Assembly (NCBI GenBank): GCA_030762935.1
Contig: CM060892.1
Span: forward strand, 90,988,827-91,052,826
Source: Hymenopus coronatus
Taxonomy: Eukaryota > Arthropoda > Insecta > Mantodea > Hymenopodidae
Direction of reading: 5' to 3'
Length of the DNA stretch: 64,000 bases
The position numbers and the translations under genes were made by a program. Under the pieces are notes generated by a model. It did not search any database and was not told where the DNA came from. It saw only the letters and a list, made by a program, of their open reading frames with translations. This document shows, piece after piece, positions 22,679-34,488 of the stretch. Each line of letters begins with the position of its first letter. Position 1 is the first letter of the stretch.

Positions 22679-22833
22679 GTTTTATAGTTTGTTTATCTTT
22701 CCTATACGATGTGATAGGCTAGCTTGACATGCCGTTAAACCATTATTTCTTGAAAAAAAAACCATCACATGGCCTATCCCATTGTGCTTATTGTTTTACT
22801 GGAATCCCAAAGTGAAGTGTTTATATACACAAA

Positions 22834-23681
22834 GTCCAATGTGTTCCATTAACATGATTTTCTCTTGTTGTTGCACATATAGATTATTCTTTTGTCTATA
22901 TCATGTTAATCGAGATAAACATTAGCAGAATTGGTCTTATTAGTTGCTTCTGTGTAAGTACAAGTATGGGTTAAAACGATAGTCAGATCTTTTAAAAGCC
23001 TGTCGCTATGTGAAACAATAAGAGTTCGCTTCATTTTGTATGTAATACTAAAGGTGGCTTTCGGTTTGAGAAGAGGTTGCATAGTTTAAAATAGAAACCA
23101 ATAACAAGGGATATCTCCAAAATGGTCAACTCTACAAGAAAACGCGTATAAGTCAATTACTATTTTTTTAATAAGATCTACATTTCTGTGTAGTAAGTTT
23201 TTGTTTATTTCTTACGGGTTTTCTGTTATGCAAAAACAGCAAAATTCATCCAGATTAAAAACATTTTTAGAGGCTAATCCCATAAAATTCAAGATAAATG
23301 TTTAATTTTAATGTATATGTGCATTTAATATACAGTATTTTGATAAAAATCGTTAGAGCCATTTTTTAGGAAAATAACATTTTAAGACAACTTTCCATGT
23401 AAAGGGTAGTTTGGGGTTTGGGGAATTTTCTTGAAAATCTCTTATGTCGCATTCTTCGAAGATACTAAACATAAATACGAAGTTTGGTATTTAATGGTCT
23501 TTTCGTTCTGTCCACATCACACATGCACACGGACACACACACCTTTTTCTAATTTGGGGGGGGTCAGGGTACCTCTAAACGCATATTTCCGGTGAAATCT
23601 CGATATCGATTTTTGGGTGGTATATAATATCTTCTCTGGCTGCTATGTACATTGTACACACGGGCTAGAGAAAGTAAAAAG
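22834..23681 (-). mobile_element. FamA repeat copy 6 (full length)
   Basis: It starts TCCAATGTGTTCCATTAACA and carries CATGTAAAGGGTAGTTTGGG, a short imperfect AC core at 23515-23545, then TTTCCGGTGAAATCTCGATA and the terminal palindrome (TGCTATGTACATTGTACACA, then CTAGAGAAAGTAAAAA). Confidence 0.84.
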
Positions 23682-25268
23682 GAACAAATCGCGACTCTGA
23701 AAATAGATGAAGTGTCAGGAAAAGCTTTCAAAAGTGAAAGTTAATTTTTCTAAGTCCGAAGTTTTACGTTGTCGACAGAAGTCAATTATAAAGCATAAGT
23801 TATATAAGAAAATGTGGTGTAATATAATATTATACTACAAACTTGTTATAAGGTGAAATAAAATGGAAAATATTAATGCTTGACTTGGAAACAAAACCTG
23901 AATGTATGATCGAACTTCGATAAAAAACAGCCCTTCACAGTTAGGAAAGTCGTGATAATAAAAGAAGAGAGTATTTAAATTTCATCGTACTTTTCGCAGA
24001 CGATTAAATATTAAACAAGTCCAGTCATTAGAGAGTGACGTATTAATACTCTACAAACGTCGTTTGCCCGGCGAATAATAGCAATCACTGAATAATTTGG
24101 TTTAATGAAATGAAATTCATTTAATTAAATATTAAGAATGACCTAATTTAACATATTCCCCTAGACAAAGATATAACTACGAGATAACGTATAACGGTAT
24201 ACTTACTTTTCTCCTCCAAAACAGAGAGCTAAAACTGAAATATTAAAAACTGAAAGGAAGCAATAGCTACTCAACATTATCTCTAGCGGGAATTGAAAAC
24301 ACTACGTTACCATTGCGACGGCATATACAAGAAGTGCTTGAACGAGTGAAAATACTAGCTTTCTATCGTAAAGGGATATTTGCTCTTTTTGACTGTTGTT
24401 TGAGAAAGAGGGAGAAGATGGGCACTCAGGGAAAATGGCAAATGAAGCAGTCAGTGCTTGAAGCTGCCACTTCACAAAATTCGGATAGTGTATTGTGTGA
24501 ATTAGCAGTTTAAGAACAAATATATAATTTTGAAGTTCGATTAAAATTTAAGTGAAGGCCCATTTCAGTCACTTCACCTGGCGAGCCACCTAGATACAAA
24601 CAGTTTTATCTTCTTTAAGCAAAATTGCAATGAGTCAGTTTCTAGTTTTGATAAACGAATGTGACGATGATGAAGATTAGGAGGATGTGCGGAGAAGTCG
24701 TTAAGGTTCACGGAGGGCACATTACTCTCGGAAATACTTGCTCACTGATATGACCTACTTACATATTCAACGGGTGCTATTATTACTATTGTTGTTATTT
24801 GGACAGTATTGTTCACTGTATAACTGAAAGTAAAGAGGTAAGATATTGGAGGAACACAAGCGGCATAATATGCCAGGATCGGGTGTCACAGTGGTAAAAG
24901 CGGGCGTTACACACTGCAAAGTGTGTGTGTGTGTGTGTATATACACCAGGAGAGATGACAATGTTGAATGGGAAAGGAAAGAGAAAAATAAAATTAAAGA
25001 CATAGGGAATATTTGGGAAATATAAAAGCAAAGTGAACAAAAGAGAGAGAGGGAGGGACAGCGAGTGAGATAGAGACAGAAAGAGAGAGAGAGAGCAGAT
25101 AAAGACAGAGGGAATGGGGGGGGGGGGAGATACAGTTAGCACAAACAAAAGGGGGCTGTACTCGCCTACAGCGGATGAAGTGCCAAAGGGGTACCTAAAT
25201 TTAACTTGTACATTAGGATAGGTTGTATAATTTAAATAGTAGGGCATGAGAATACGAGTACAATAGAG
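23682..25268. other. Unassigned AT-rich region with GA/GT microsatellites
   Basis: No supported gene. The 66-codon frame 24313-24513 shows no motif. 24919-24940 is a GT tract; 25040-25095 is GA-rich with AGAGAGAGAGAGAGAG; a G-run lies near 25117. 24873-24905 (GATCGGGTGTCACAGTGG) faintly resembles a SINE head, without box B. Confidence 0.45.
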
Positions 25269-25270
25269 TA

Positions 25271-25320
<50 letters not shown>
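25269..25320. repeat. (ATT)n microsatellite
   Basis: About 17 units. The poly-Asn frame on the minus strand (24813-25403) is a by-product of it. Confidence 0.97.
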
Positions 25321-25407
25321 GCAATATTAGTAATGTATATTATCGTATGTATAAAATATAAACCTAACATACTTTTGTAAAATATGGTTAAATGGATATC
25401 CACATGT

Positions 25408-25490
25408 ATTGTTGTTACTATTATTATTACTATTATTATTACATTATTATTATTATTACTATCGTTATTATTATTATTATTATCATAATC
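25408..25490. repeat. Interrupted (ATT)n microsatellite
   Basis: TTATTATTATTACTATTATT-type tract broken by single substitutions; probably the same array family as 25269-25320, separated by unique sequence. Confidence 0.9.
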
Positions 25491-26377
25491 GTTAATATTA
25501 AGGAGAGCAAGACCCTTTTAACCATTTTAAAGGTAAAAGGTTAGAAAACGGTGGAGGACATCTTATGCACTGCGTCCTATGAAAATGTATTGTTTGCTGC
25601 CCCAGGAGGAAGCGAGTATGTGTGAGAACCACAGGAGGATACTGGCTACAGACAGACAGGTTATAGATACGCATGGAAGTCCCTAACTCAGGTATGTACC
25701 TAATGCCTTTCATCCCGGGTTGGCCGCCAACCGCAAATTCCGGATAGAGAATAGCTACCACAAGGCCGCCTCAACGCCGAGAACATAATTTTAAGTGCGC
25801 ATGCATTCACGCCATCTGCCAGCGTTGGCATACACTACGACCCTAAATACGCGCCTGAAAGGTAATACGGAAATTGCATGAAAGCATATGATGGAAAGGA
25901 ATTTTACCCTTTTAAGTTAATCTTACACTCAAAGAATAATCCTTGGATAACGTATGTGATAACTGAGGATGTATAAATGAAAATTCTCTATTATTGATTG
26001 CATTTTTAAGTGAGAAGGAGTAATTCAATATATACTAGCCCTTCTCTAAATAAATCCTGGATCTACTATCGGTAGTATGATCAATATCACGTTAGCATAA
26101 ACCAGAGCGCATTTGATACAATGTAAATCGGGCAGGAAGTGATTATATTCTGAATCCAAAAATTCCATTCCGTCCATCTTTTTTCTGTGATATTTATGAG
26201 AAATCAATGACTTTGGAATAACACTGATTTGAGGAAATCAATTGTTTTCAGTAAAATTTGCCAGAATGACAAAGAATGCAAATTTCAATACATAGCAAAA
26301 CAGTGTGCATGGAGGTATTCTGAGTATTCCAATAACGGCAGACTCTAGACAGCCTCTGAACTGCCCTTTTAAGACCG
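25491..26377. other. Unassigned; moderately GC-rich 25500-25860, then AT-rich
   Basis: An 87-codon minus-strand frame (25498-25761) covers the GC-richer part, but I recognise nothing in it. It could be an old element or part of a host exon; composition alone does not decide. Confidence 0.4.
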
Positions 26378-26460
26378 CTGTAAGCTCAAGAGACTTATAG
26401 AACACCTGCAAACGCTATGTGTGGTCCTGCATTCGATTCCCGCTGGGGATGGGAGTTTCT
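26378..26460 (+). mobile_element. tRNA-like SINE head fragment
   Basis: Box A-like GTAAGCTCAAGAGACTTATA at about 26381 and box B-like GCATTCGATTCCCGCTGGGG at 26430-26449 with tRNA-like spacing. The body after it does not match the other SINE types, and the piece is short. Confidence 0.5.
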
Positions 26461-26687
26461 CTTTAGCCAAGATTGTTTTACTATTCTTCCCACAGTCTGG
26501 ATATGAAATAGGCTGTGAATGTGTGCAGGATATAAAACACAAAAAACCAAAATATGATATAAAATATGATGTGACCTGTACAGATTTTCATACCATTTAA
26601 TGCCATTTGTTTCAAAAATAAAAGTTCACCGTTATGACCTTTGAAGTTAAACACGAGAAAACTGAATAATAAAACAAAATGTAAAGA

Positions 26688-26977
26688 TCTGATATGTACC
26701 ATTCACATGATTTTCTCTAATTGTTCCACGCAAAGTGGAAAATAATTATTTTTCTGTGTCATTTTAATATAGATAAACAGTAGCAGAATTGGTCTTATTA
26801 CTTAGTTCCTATACACTAGCCTAAAATAATATTAAAATCTTTTAGGAGCTCATCACTATGTGCAACAATTGAAATTGGGTTCTCTTGTTCATTCCAGGGA
26901 CTAAAACAAGAAACAAGAAACGAAAATGGCATCCTGCTTGAGAAAAGTATTTTGAGGAATATCTCGGAAACGGTTAA

Positions 26978-27022
<45 letters not shown>

Positions 27023-27420
27023 GGTTTAGCAATTACAAAAAACTCGTCCAGAATAAATGAAGAGTACTTCAGAGGCTTTGTCATGAAAATATTTTAAACA
27101 GGTGGTACTTTAATCAAAATCATTTGAGCCATTTTTCAGAAAATTAGATATTCTTGAAAACCTTCGTGTTGTAGCCTTAGAAGACACTGAACTTAAAGTA
27201 CTTGGTATTTTACAAAGTTTTAGTATTTGATATATGCATCCGACACACACACACACACAGATATACACGGATATTTTTCTAGAAATACTTTTTTTGATTC
27301 AGGTGATCCCAAACTATTTATTTTCGGTGAAATCTCGGTGCCAAATTTTTGGTTGGAATACAACACTACTTGCTCTGTCTACGGTATATATTGTTTATTC
27401 GTGCTAAAAAAATAGAAAAG
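26688..27420 (-). mobile_element. FamA repeat copy 7, with internal loss replaced by a poly-A run
   Basis: It starts TCTGATATGTACCATTCACA. The body is normal to GTTAACTC; then about 90 bp of consensus is missing and a 38-base A-run stands in its place before ACGGTTTAGCAATTAC resumes. A short AC core at 27241-27258, TTTTCGGTGAAATCTCGGTG, and a degraded terminal palindrome finish the copy. Confidence 0.8.
26984..27021. repeat. Poly-A run (38 bp) inside FamA copy 7
   Basis: Continuous A run occupying the place of deleted FamA body. It may be an expanded native AAAAAAA of the family (consensus has a short A-run here) or the tail of a retroposed sequence lost by deletion. Confidence 0.9.
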
Positions 27421-27642
27421 GAAAATGTTTTAGGATGGTTAGACAGGTCTTTTGGAAAGATTTCCTTCAATCCTCAGTTCGGCATTTGTATAACTCAAAT
27501 ATCTGTAGCATCTGTCCTTAAGCTACCAAGTGGTTTTCATGAGAGGATGTTCATTCATATAACCTGGTATATAGGTACATTTGTTGGTGAAATCAATAAT
27601 TTCACTTTTTTCCTTCATTTAAGTTCGCATAAAAATATTTGA

Positions 27643-28378
27643 GTGATGCATTCCAAGACTTTCTCTACAAACTATTGTGACAAAATGTTATTCTTCTATC
27701 TAAATTGTAGTAATCGAGATAAATATCAGCAGAAATTACTATATTGTTTCCTTGTAAGGAGAAGGGAAATAAGGGAATACACTAGACTAAAACGATAGTA
27801 ATTTTTTTTAAAATGACAGTCTATGTGAAACAACTGAAATTCGGTTCGCTCTGCACGGCCAGAGTAAAGTAAAAGATATGTGAAACGAAATATGATCCCC
27901 TCCCGCTTAAGAAAAGCATAAAACTGGAACCTATAACAAGGAATATCTTAGAAACTGTTAACTCTAGAATAAAAATTATAAGACATAAGTTGTGTGCTAT
28001 AACGAGATCTACATGTTTATGTAACATGTTTTGTCTACCTCTTACGGTTTAGATGTTATGCAAAATTTATTCGGAATGAAAAGATCTCCAGAGGGTATTC
28101 CCCAAAATTTAAATATATGCGTATTATTTTCCATGTATATTTCTTAAATATATACAGTATTTTAATAAGTTTTGAGAAAAACAAAAATGCCAAATTTGGT
28201 ATTAATGGTCTTTTTGTTTTTGCTCCGTGTTGTCCACAAACACACACACGCACAGACATACAAAGGGACTTTGTTCTGATATGTTTTTGTTTTTTATTAG
28301 AGGAGCTCAAAATATATTTTTCCGATGAAACTTCGACATCGAATTTTGTTTACGCATAATAAGTATAGAAAAAGCAAT
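27643..28378 (-). mobile_element. FamA repeat copy 8
   Basis: Same orientation as copy 7 and only about 220 bp from it. It starts GTGATGCATTCCAAGACTTT and contains CTTACGGTTTAGATGTTATG, a short AC core at 28241-28250 and TTTTCCGATGAAACTTCGAC. Its terminal part is shortened. Confidence 0.76.
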
Positions 28379-28990
28379 ACGGAGCACTTAAGGAAAGAAT
28401 TAAGTTTAGAGACAGCTTAAATCTAAGAAAATCTAAGTATTTAAAAGTACTATTTTTACATTGGGAAGACTATTATTAAAAACCTAATTATTTGTTAAGT
28501 TCTTCTCCTCTGGAGAGGATTAAAAATGGCAGCTGTGAAGTGGGAATTTTGAGTTGGCACAGGAATTAAGGTCGGCCATCTCGGAGTTGGCTGGGAAGCT
28601 GGATGTCTCTGGAGCACCGCCCCTCCTAGTCTGGACCCTCGGTGAAGTACCTGTGCTGTAAGCATGTTTAGCAGATTTTAATTTGCTGCTAAGTCTGTTT
28701 ACTGGCCACACTTTCAGTTGGCGGAACTGCAGAGTTAATTACTCACCAGATCGATTATTGAGGCAGTTTTAACTTTCATTTCTTGCTCTTTTGAGTGCGA
28801 TAGTTAATTTATTGTTGCCGAGTTTAGGTCAAGGAAATACTACCGGCATCGTCGAAAAGTAAAAGATTCTCAACCCTCGTGCTTAGGTGATTGGTTTAGA
28901 TTTATTGAAGCAGTAACAAATACATATATTGTACAATACACATCTTGGATACATTGTTTTTGACACAGGTCGTGTGTATGACAGGAGTTG
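28379..28990. other. Unassigned sequence
   Basis: 28500-28720 is less AT-rich than the surroundings (GGCCATCTCGGAGTTGG and nearby) with no recognised frame. The rest is AT-rich. Confidence 0.4.
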
Positions 28991-29172
28991 GATAGGTAGA
29001 GTCAGACTGAAAAATTCAATGCCATAGAACCACGGATTTCCCGATCTCTAGCCGGTTGCTCTGCCACTGAGCTACCATGGCAACATGCCGGCATGCATTG
29101 AATCCTTCAACGAGAGATCCGTGGTTCAAATCCCGGCAATGGCATTGAATTTTTCAGTCTGACTCTACCTAT
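28991..29172. mobile_element. Fold-back tRNA-derived element, copy 2
   Basis: The outer 35 bp at 28991-29025 (GATAGGTAGAGTCAGACTGA and on) are the exact reverse complement of 29138-29172. Inward, the arms continue to match after a 10-bp gap in the left arm, to the shared AACCACGGAT. The left arm read on the minus strand has box A-like GGTAGCTCAGTGGCAGAGC, while its box B is cut by that 10-bp deletion. The right arm has an intact box B-like GTGGTTCAAATCCC. A short centre carries GCATGCCGGCATGC. Same plan as 8038-8416 with a much shorter centre. Confidence 0.8.
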
Positions 29173-29398
29173 CGAACACATATCTTGTGCTGCCCGCTAG
29201 AATTTGGCCCAGGCCACTTTTTCAGTGCTCAGTCAGTTTAAGTTATATAAAAGAGAACATATTACTGTGGCTACCACCACCGCTACTACTAAATGCTTAT
29301 GAACTATATTTCTTCTCTGTTAACAGTCCATTTTCATTTATTTTTTACTTTTTCTAAATATTGTCTCAATATCTTATAGCTTTTATCTATAATTTTAT

Positions 29399-29539
29399 TT
29401 ATATCGGGTTTTCTATTAATTTTTGACCATATAATCTTCTTTCTGCATTTCTCAGTTTTTTCTTACAATAAAAAATTATATGTTGAAGGTCTTCCTTTCC
29501 CCCACATAATGGGCATTCATCTTGTGGGTGCCCGTTTCG
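29399..29539 (-). pseudogene. LINE C-terminal CCHC-like segment (antisense)
   Basis: A 46-residue frame on the minus strand reads RNGHPQDECPLCGGKEDLQH, then IIFYCKKKLRNAERRLYGQK, ending at a stop 29399-29401. The spacing Cys-x2-Cys-x8-His-x4-Cys matches the putative zinc-binding motif downstream of RNase H in I/Jockey/R1-type LINEs (usual form CPLCGxxxxxxHxLxxC). Sequence upstream on the minus strand (29540-29830) looks like further decayed coding sequence but is out of frame and weak. 5'-truncated and dead. Confidence 0.65.
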
Positions 29540-29849
29540 TTGTCATTTTAACCTCTATATTCCTGTTCTTAACCATGCTGTCCCCCTCTTTTCTTCCTGG
29601 CTAGTGTTATCTACATATCTTTCTCTTAGTTATGTTTATGGGTATATACAATACAAGTGATTTACTTAATAGCTGACTAAACAGATTTTGAATTTCTATA
29701 TCTTCAAATCCTTTTGCTCCCTTACAAAAACTTTTATAATTTTTTCTTTTTCCTCCAAATATCGCCAAAGTTATTTCTTAAATTACTTACCCAATTAGTA
29801 CTTTGTAAACTTGTTTCTTGGGCTTGGGTGATAAGATCTTACAGATGGA

Positions 29850-32089
29850 AGTGAAATTAGAAAGAATTTTGCAGATTAACAACCTTAAAACTTTTATTCT
29901 TGGAAAATATTCTAACATCATAGCATACATAGACGTAATTTGTGCTTAGTCTTTGCCTTATCATAAATACTTACATAAATTACTGTTGAAACCCGTTATA
30001 ATAGGTGATTTTATATATAATTAGCACAATATTAACCTGGGTCTTCAAGATTAGCTCTTAGCATATTTTTACTACGTCTTCGCTTCACAGACGCTCTGTA
30101 TCAGAAATGTATAACATTTTCTCTCATCTCATAGTTGAAGTTCATTGTTTTCCACTATTGTAACCTGCACTAGTGACAACAGATTTCCTTGTCCTCGCTT
30201 ATCGTGAAATATGTTTACAATACACATTTATATATTTTCATAGTGATTACATTTAATTAATTAAAATTATGCAAGTACTTGTCTTTATACAATCATAATA
30301 TTTTCTGAATTAGCTATTTGTTAATTCTAGTGTTCTTGTTTATCAAATTCTTAAACAAATTTCAGCATCCAGTATTTCGTAATTTATTGTGTTTTCCTTC
30401 TTCCCCTCCCATATTACATGTTTATTTTGACTTTATTTGATTATTAGAGCTCCATAACCCCGATTTTTAGTTATTTTGTATATGATAATGACAACTTATA
30501 CTTATTACGTATTCTTGACCATGTTACTTTCGTTAAATACTCTACCATTTCAAAAAAATTTCGTGCATATCGCGAGGCGATGATTTCACGTTTTAATTTC
30601 TGCACATGAATTCCTTTTGCTTTTACATGTCGGAGAGTAATATATGAATTTTAGACAGTTGATGCTAAAAGTAAATCTTTTACCAGATGTCAATAGTGCT
30701 AAAAGCAGAAAAATCTGTCACTCAGGTTATAAAATTATAATAATCCAATGTACCCAACTTTAGTTTTTGCGTCCACGGCCTCATTCAAGTAGGCTATGAC
30801 TCTCAAAGCACATATCGATCCATAAAATGACTGATGATTTCAATGTCCTGAATATGGAATCTGCTGAACCAGACGAAATTATGCAAGCAGCAAAAAGAGT
30901 AAAATTACATCTGCCTCCGTTGTATAAAATGTTTTCATTCTGTACGAGTAAGTGAGCATGTTGTCAGCACCGATGCTAAGCAGGCAACAATTGAATATCG
31001 GAAATCATTAAGCATGAACTCCGTGAAAAATGTAAAACAATTTATTTATAATTATAATATGTCTATAATTATTAAGAACTGTCTAAAAATAGTGCATGAC
31101 ACACTTGTTAAAATTGTTTCAGATTGTTCGTAGGATTACTGTACAATATAAAACACCATTTTTTATCATTGTATCATAAAATAACTATTTTAATATGGTT
31201 TTAGCATAAATTTACGTTTAGTTGCCTAGATTGCATCTAGCTTAAATTCTAATAAGTTGGTAATTATAATGAAGAATATGCAACACTCTCAGATGGTCTA
31301 ATTGCTTCTGCTGTCTGCCTAACAGTATGATGAGTCAAGAACTCAATAGCGTCACTAATTATTTTCTTTTCTCCATGACTTTTTTGCCTGCTTGGATGAG
31401 AGAATATAATGGTTTACGTAGTTGCACCGTCAGAACTGTGCATTTGTGTAACTTGACTGTCGTCTTTTTCAGGAAATGCTAGACATTTTCCTTATATTGT
31501 GAAGCTTATGAGCGTGGGAAGGCCAACCAAAAGGTGGTCCTAAACGATGTGAAGACGGAACCGGCAGCATTCTCAAACTATCAAAAGAAGAAGAATGTTG
31601 TTTTTGTTGCTGTTGTTGATCTTTTTATCATCATCGTCATTATTATTAGTATTATTAATAATATTATATATGAATAATATTATAACATTACTAATAATAT
31701 CACAGATATATCTTACCTTAGTTTCATTCACGAACTATTTTACTTTCGCTAGCACGTTATGTACACCATCACCAAAATGAGTCATATATGGAACGCCTAA
31801 TTCGTCTAAGTCACTTCTGTACACCATTCGCGATATAGTTGTGTAGCGGCAGCAACAGGTTGTCACAAGTTCCAAATCTTAATATAAATAACACATATGA
31901 TCAACAATCATAACCAAATACATAACTTAAGTTTCATCAACAACAAACTATCAATAACAACTAAAACCATTGCGCTGTCAGTCAGTGGCCACTGTACAGT
32001 TAGTTGGGAACACAGCTATGAAGATACCCGAAGCTCTTCGACCTACACATGGAATCTGGGGATGACTAATTTTGTTGTTGACGGATGTA
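29850..32089. other. Unassigned AT-rich region
   Basis: No element or gene was recognised apart from the small frame at 30827-30955. A phrase VGRPTKRW at about 31514-31537 (plus strand) resembles LINE C-termini but is too short to call. 31600-31690 holds loose TTA/ATT repeats. Confidence 0.4.
30827..30955 (+). CDS. Small unassigned open frame (42 codons) with possible splice donor
   Basis: ATG at 30827 to TGA 30953-30955 reads MTDDFNVLNMESAEPDEIMQ, then AAKRVKLHLPPLYKM. The residue make-up (acidic start, amphipathic helix-like middle, Leu-Pro-Pro) is more protein-like than neighbouring frames. GTAAGT, the consensus 5' splice site core, lies at 30947-30952 just before the stop. No convincing pyrimidine tract and AG acceptor is seen just upstream, and I do not recognise the peptide. 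It could be a host exon, a piece of an old element, or chance. Confidence 0.25.
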   Translation: MTDDFNVLNMESAEPDEIMQAAKRVKLHLPPLYKMFSFCTSK

Positions 32090-32720
32090 CAAAACAATAG
32101 TAGGCAGAAAAGGTATTGTATTCCATCCAAAAGGATGTTTTGCGGACCTGAATAAACAAAATGTTCTAAAGATCAGTGTCTGTGTATCTGTGTGGGGGTG
32201 TATGTGTGTGTGGTGGTGTCAGCGGACAGCATAGCTTATATACGAAAAGTCTATTAAATACCAAACTTGATATTTAAGATTAATATCTCCCAAGGATGTG
32301 ACACGAAGATTTTCAAGAAAAATCCCCATCCCCAATTAACATTTATATGAAAAACTTTTCTAAAATTTTTATTTTTTCAAAAATGACTCTAGCGATTTTG
32401 ATTAATATCTCATATTTAAAATATTTGCATGGTAAATAAAACGTATATGTTGAATTTTCTGGGAATAGCTACTACAGACATTTTTGTTCTGGTGATTTTT
32501 TTTTTTTTTTTAATTTTGCATCACAAGGAAACCGTAAGAGATAGACAAAAACTCAAGACACAAAAACGTAGAGCACCTTAAAACACACAATTTATGTCAG
32601 ATACATTTTTTTTCTGGAGTTGAACGTTTTCAAGATACTCCTTGTTATTGGCTTCAGTTTTAAAATACTTATATTTTTCTCATACAGGAAATTATCAGCT
32701 ATTGGACACGAAAAGAAGGG
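32090..32720 (+). mobile_element. FamA repeat copy 9 (left part), half of an inverted pair
   Basis: It begins with the post-palindrome part (GGCAGAAAAGGTATTGTATT, then CCATCC). The pre-core spacer is shortened, followed by a GT-type core at 32180-32216, CGGACAGCATAGCTTATATA, and the body to about CATACAGGAAATTATCAGCT. The last ~200 bp of the family consensus is missing where copy 10 begins in the opposite orientation. Confidence 0.82.
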
Positions 32721-32724
32721 ACCC

Positions 32725-33122
32725 TTTGTCTATCTTTAATGGTTTACCAGTTATAGGAAAGTCCTCCAAAATGAAGCGGTCTTCAGGGAATATTTTCAGA
32801 AAACTTAAGTTATACATTTTATTTTTCATATAAATATCATTAATACACGGTATTTTTATTAAAATCGCTAGGATTATTTCGAGAAAAAATCATAATTTTC
32901 CATGTAAAGCTTAGTTTGGGATGGGTGGATTTTTTGAAAATATTCTTTGGAATTTAACAGACTTTTCATTTTTTTTTAGTTATGTTGTTCACAGACACAC
33001 ATACACGGACCTTTTTCTTAAATGCTAACACGTGTGTTTCCAGTAAAATCTTGGTATCGAATTTTTTAGTGGAATGCAATATCTTCTCTGCATAGTACCA
33101 ACTACGCGCTAGAGAAAGTAAC
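32725..33122 (-). mobile_element. FamA repeat copy 10, inverted against copy 9
   Basis: It begins in mid-body at TTTGTCTATCTTTAATGGTT and continues through ACACGGTATTTTTATTAAAA, CATGTAAAGCTTAGTTTGGG and the core remnant to AATGCAATATCTTCTCTGCA and CTAGAGAAAGTAAC. The core is reduced to ACAGACACACATACACGG. Copies 9 and 10 together form a long inverted repeat with almost no spacer. Confidence 0.82.
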
Positions 33123-33440
33123 ATTCAACGAAAATATAAATAATTGGTACCAGTATTAAGGGCAAATTACAAAAATAGTATTAAATGATATATGTATGTA
33201 CCCACAGATACGGCCAAGTAGACGAATAAGAACTAGATGACCGTTTGAGGAGAAGAGGTCATCAGGTCTGTACGTGTATAGTACATATCTAGACACGCAT
33301 GTTACTATTTATTTTGTGTTACCGATGGGGTTAGAAATGACCCAAAACAGGGCACAAGGGTTAATATATATAGTGGGATTTTTCGTCAATATAAACTCTA
33401 AATACCTCTAAATAATACCATGTAAGAATTCGACTGGACG

Positions 33441-33485
33441 AAAAAAAAAAAAAAAAAAAACAAAAACAAAAAAAAAAAAAAAAAA
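33441..33485. repeat. A-rich tract with C interruptions
   Basis: Two A-runs (about 20 and 17) separated by CAAAAAC. It may be a retroposon tail, but no body was identified upstream. Confidence 0.9.
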
Positions 33486-34128
33486 CAATAAATGAACGTT
33501 GTTTTCGTTTCTGCTGGGTTTCGACCGGCCTTAGAAATATGCCTTATACAAACACATGTTTTATTTACAGTGCCTAAGGTTTGTACGCAACTGCTCACGA
33601 CTTTCCCCTCCCATCCATCTTCTTTTGCTCCCGTTGGCAAGGTCTCGCCATTTTACCTGCTCCATGAGATGAATAGAACTGTACCTGCTCTTTGCCCTCC
33701 CTCCCGCCACGTTCCCATTCAGGACTCCCCCACTACTTTCTGGAACAATAACCACAATCTCTCAGCATTACTCGCCTTCGCGTGTTTTCTTTGTCCTTCT
33801 GTTTTCCAAAAAAAGAAGGAACACCTTAGCGTCATTCCGCGACTTCTCATGCTTTATTTTTTTTACAGTTACAAGTTTGCTGCTGTAAATGAAGTGAGCA
33901 CTGTCTGCAATACTACACGGCAATGAATTCTTCCCACCACAAAAGTGAGAGTAAAATAACAACTGTGTGACATTCCGTGGCATTCACCTGCAAAATTCCT
34001 AACCGGAATTCGTAGCAGTTGGAGAAAGGCAAAAGCAGTAGCGATTGGCCTCTTGGATCAAACAACCAGAAATATCAGTTACGGTCACTGTGACTTAAGA
34101 AAAGTGTAAGTGTTAATTATTCACGATC

Positions 34129-34131
<3 letters not shown>
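33486..34131. other. Unassigned, GC-richer stretch with a long but unrecognised frame
   Basis: The plus-strand frame 33492-33926 (144 codons) is the longest non-repeat frame in this part. It is rich in Ser/Pro/Phe/Leu, has no motif, and is matched by equally long antisense frames, so I do not call it a gene. The stretch is clearly different in composition from its AT-rich flanks. Confidence 0.4.

Positions 34132-34174
<43 letters not shown>
34132..34174. repeat. (ATT)n microsatellite
   Basis: About 14 uninterrupted units. Confidence 0.97.
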
Positions 34175-34455
34175 TGACAAGCACCAGAAATGACATTGTG
34201 AGGAGGTACTGGGTAACTATAGGATGACAGGAAAAAAATGTATAAATAAGCAAATAATTGAATACATTTAGTCTAAATTAACAAAATAAAAGCCATATCA
34301 AGAAAAGTGTACTGCACATGTCGTATTCACAAGAGGAATACATACCAGAATGGAGGTGAGAAAAAGGAAGACCTATAATGAGATGAATATAACTACCAGT
34401 TTTTTTTAGAGGTCGGCACAGGTTGAAAGCCTTGGTTCCTAACGCCACCTACACC

Positions 34456-34488
<33 letters not shown>

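Noticed and set aside
24813..25403. 196-codon minus-strand frame with a poly-Asn stretch
   Set aside because: It arises from the ATT, GA and GT microsatellites; no domain or codon bias beyond the repeats.
31514..31537. LINE C-terminal motif VGRPTKRW
   Set aside because: Eight residues followed directly by stops; too short to support a feature.
33492..33926. 144-codon plus-strand frame
   Set aside because: No recognised motif, overlapping antisense frames of similar length, and flanked by an A-rich tract; kept only as a compositional note.
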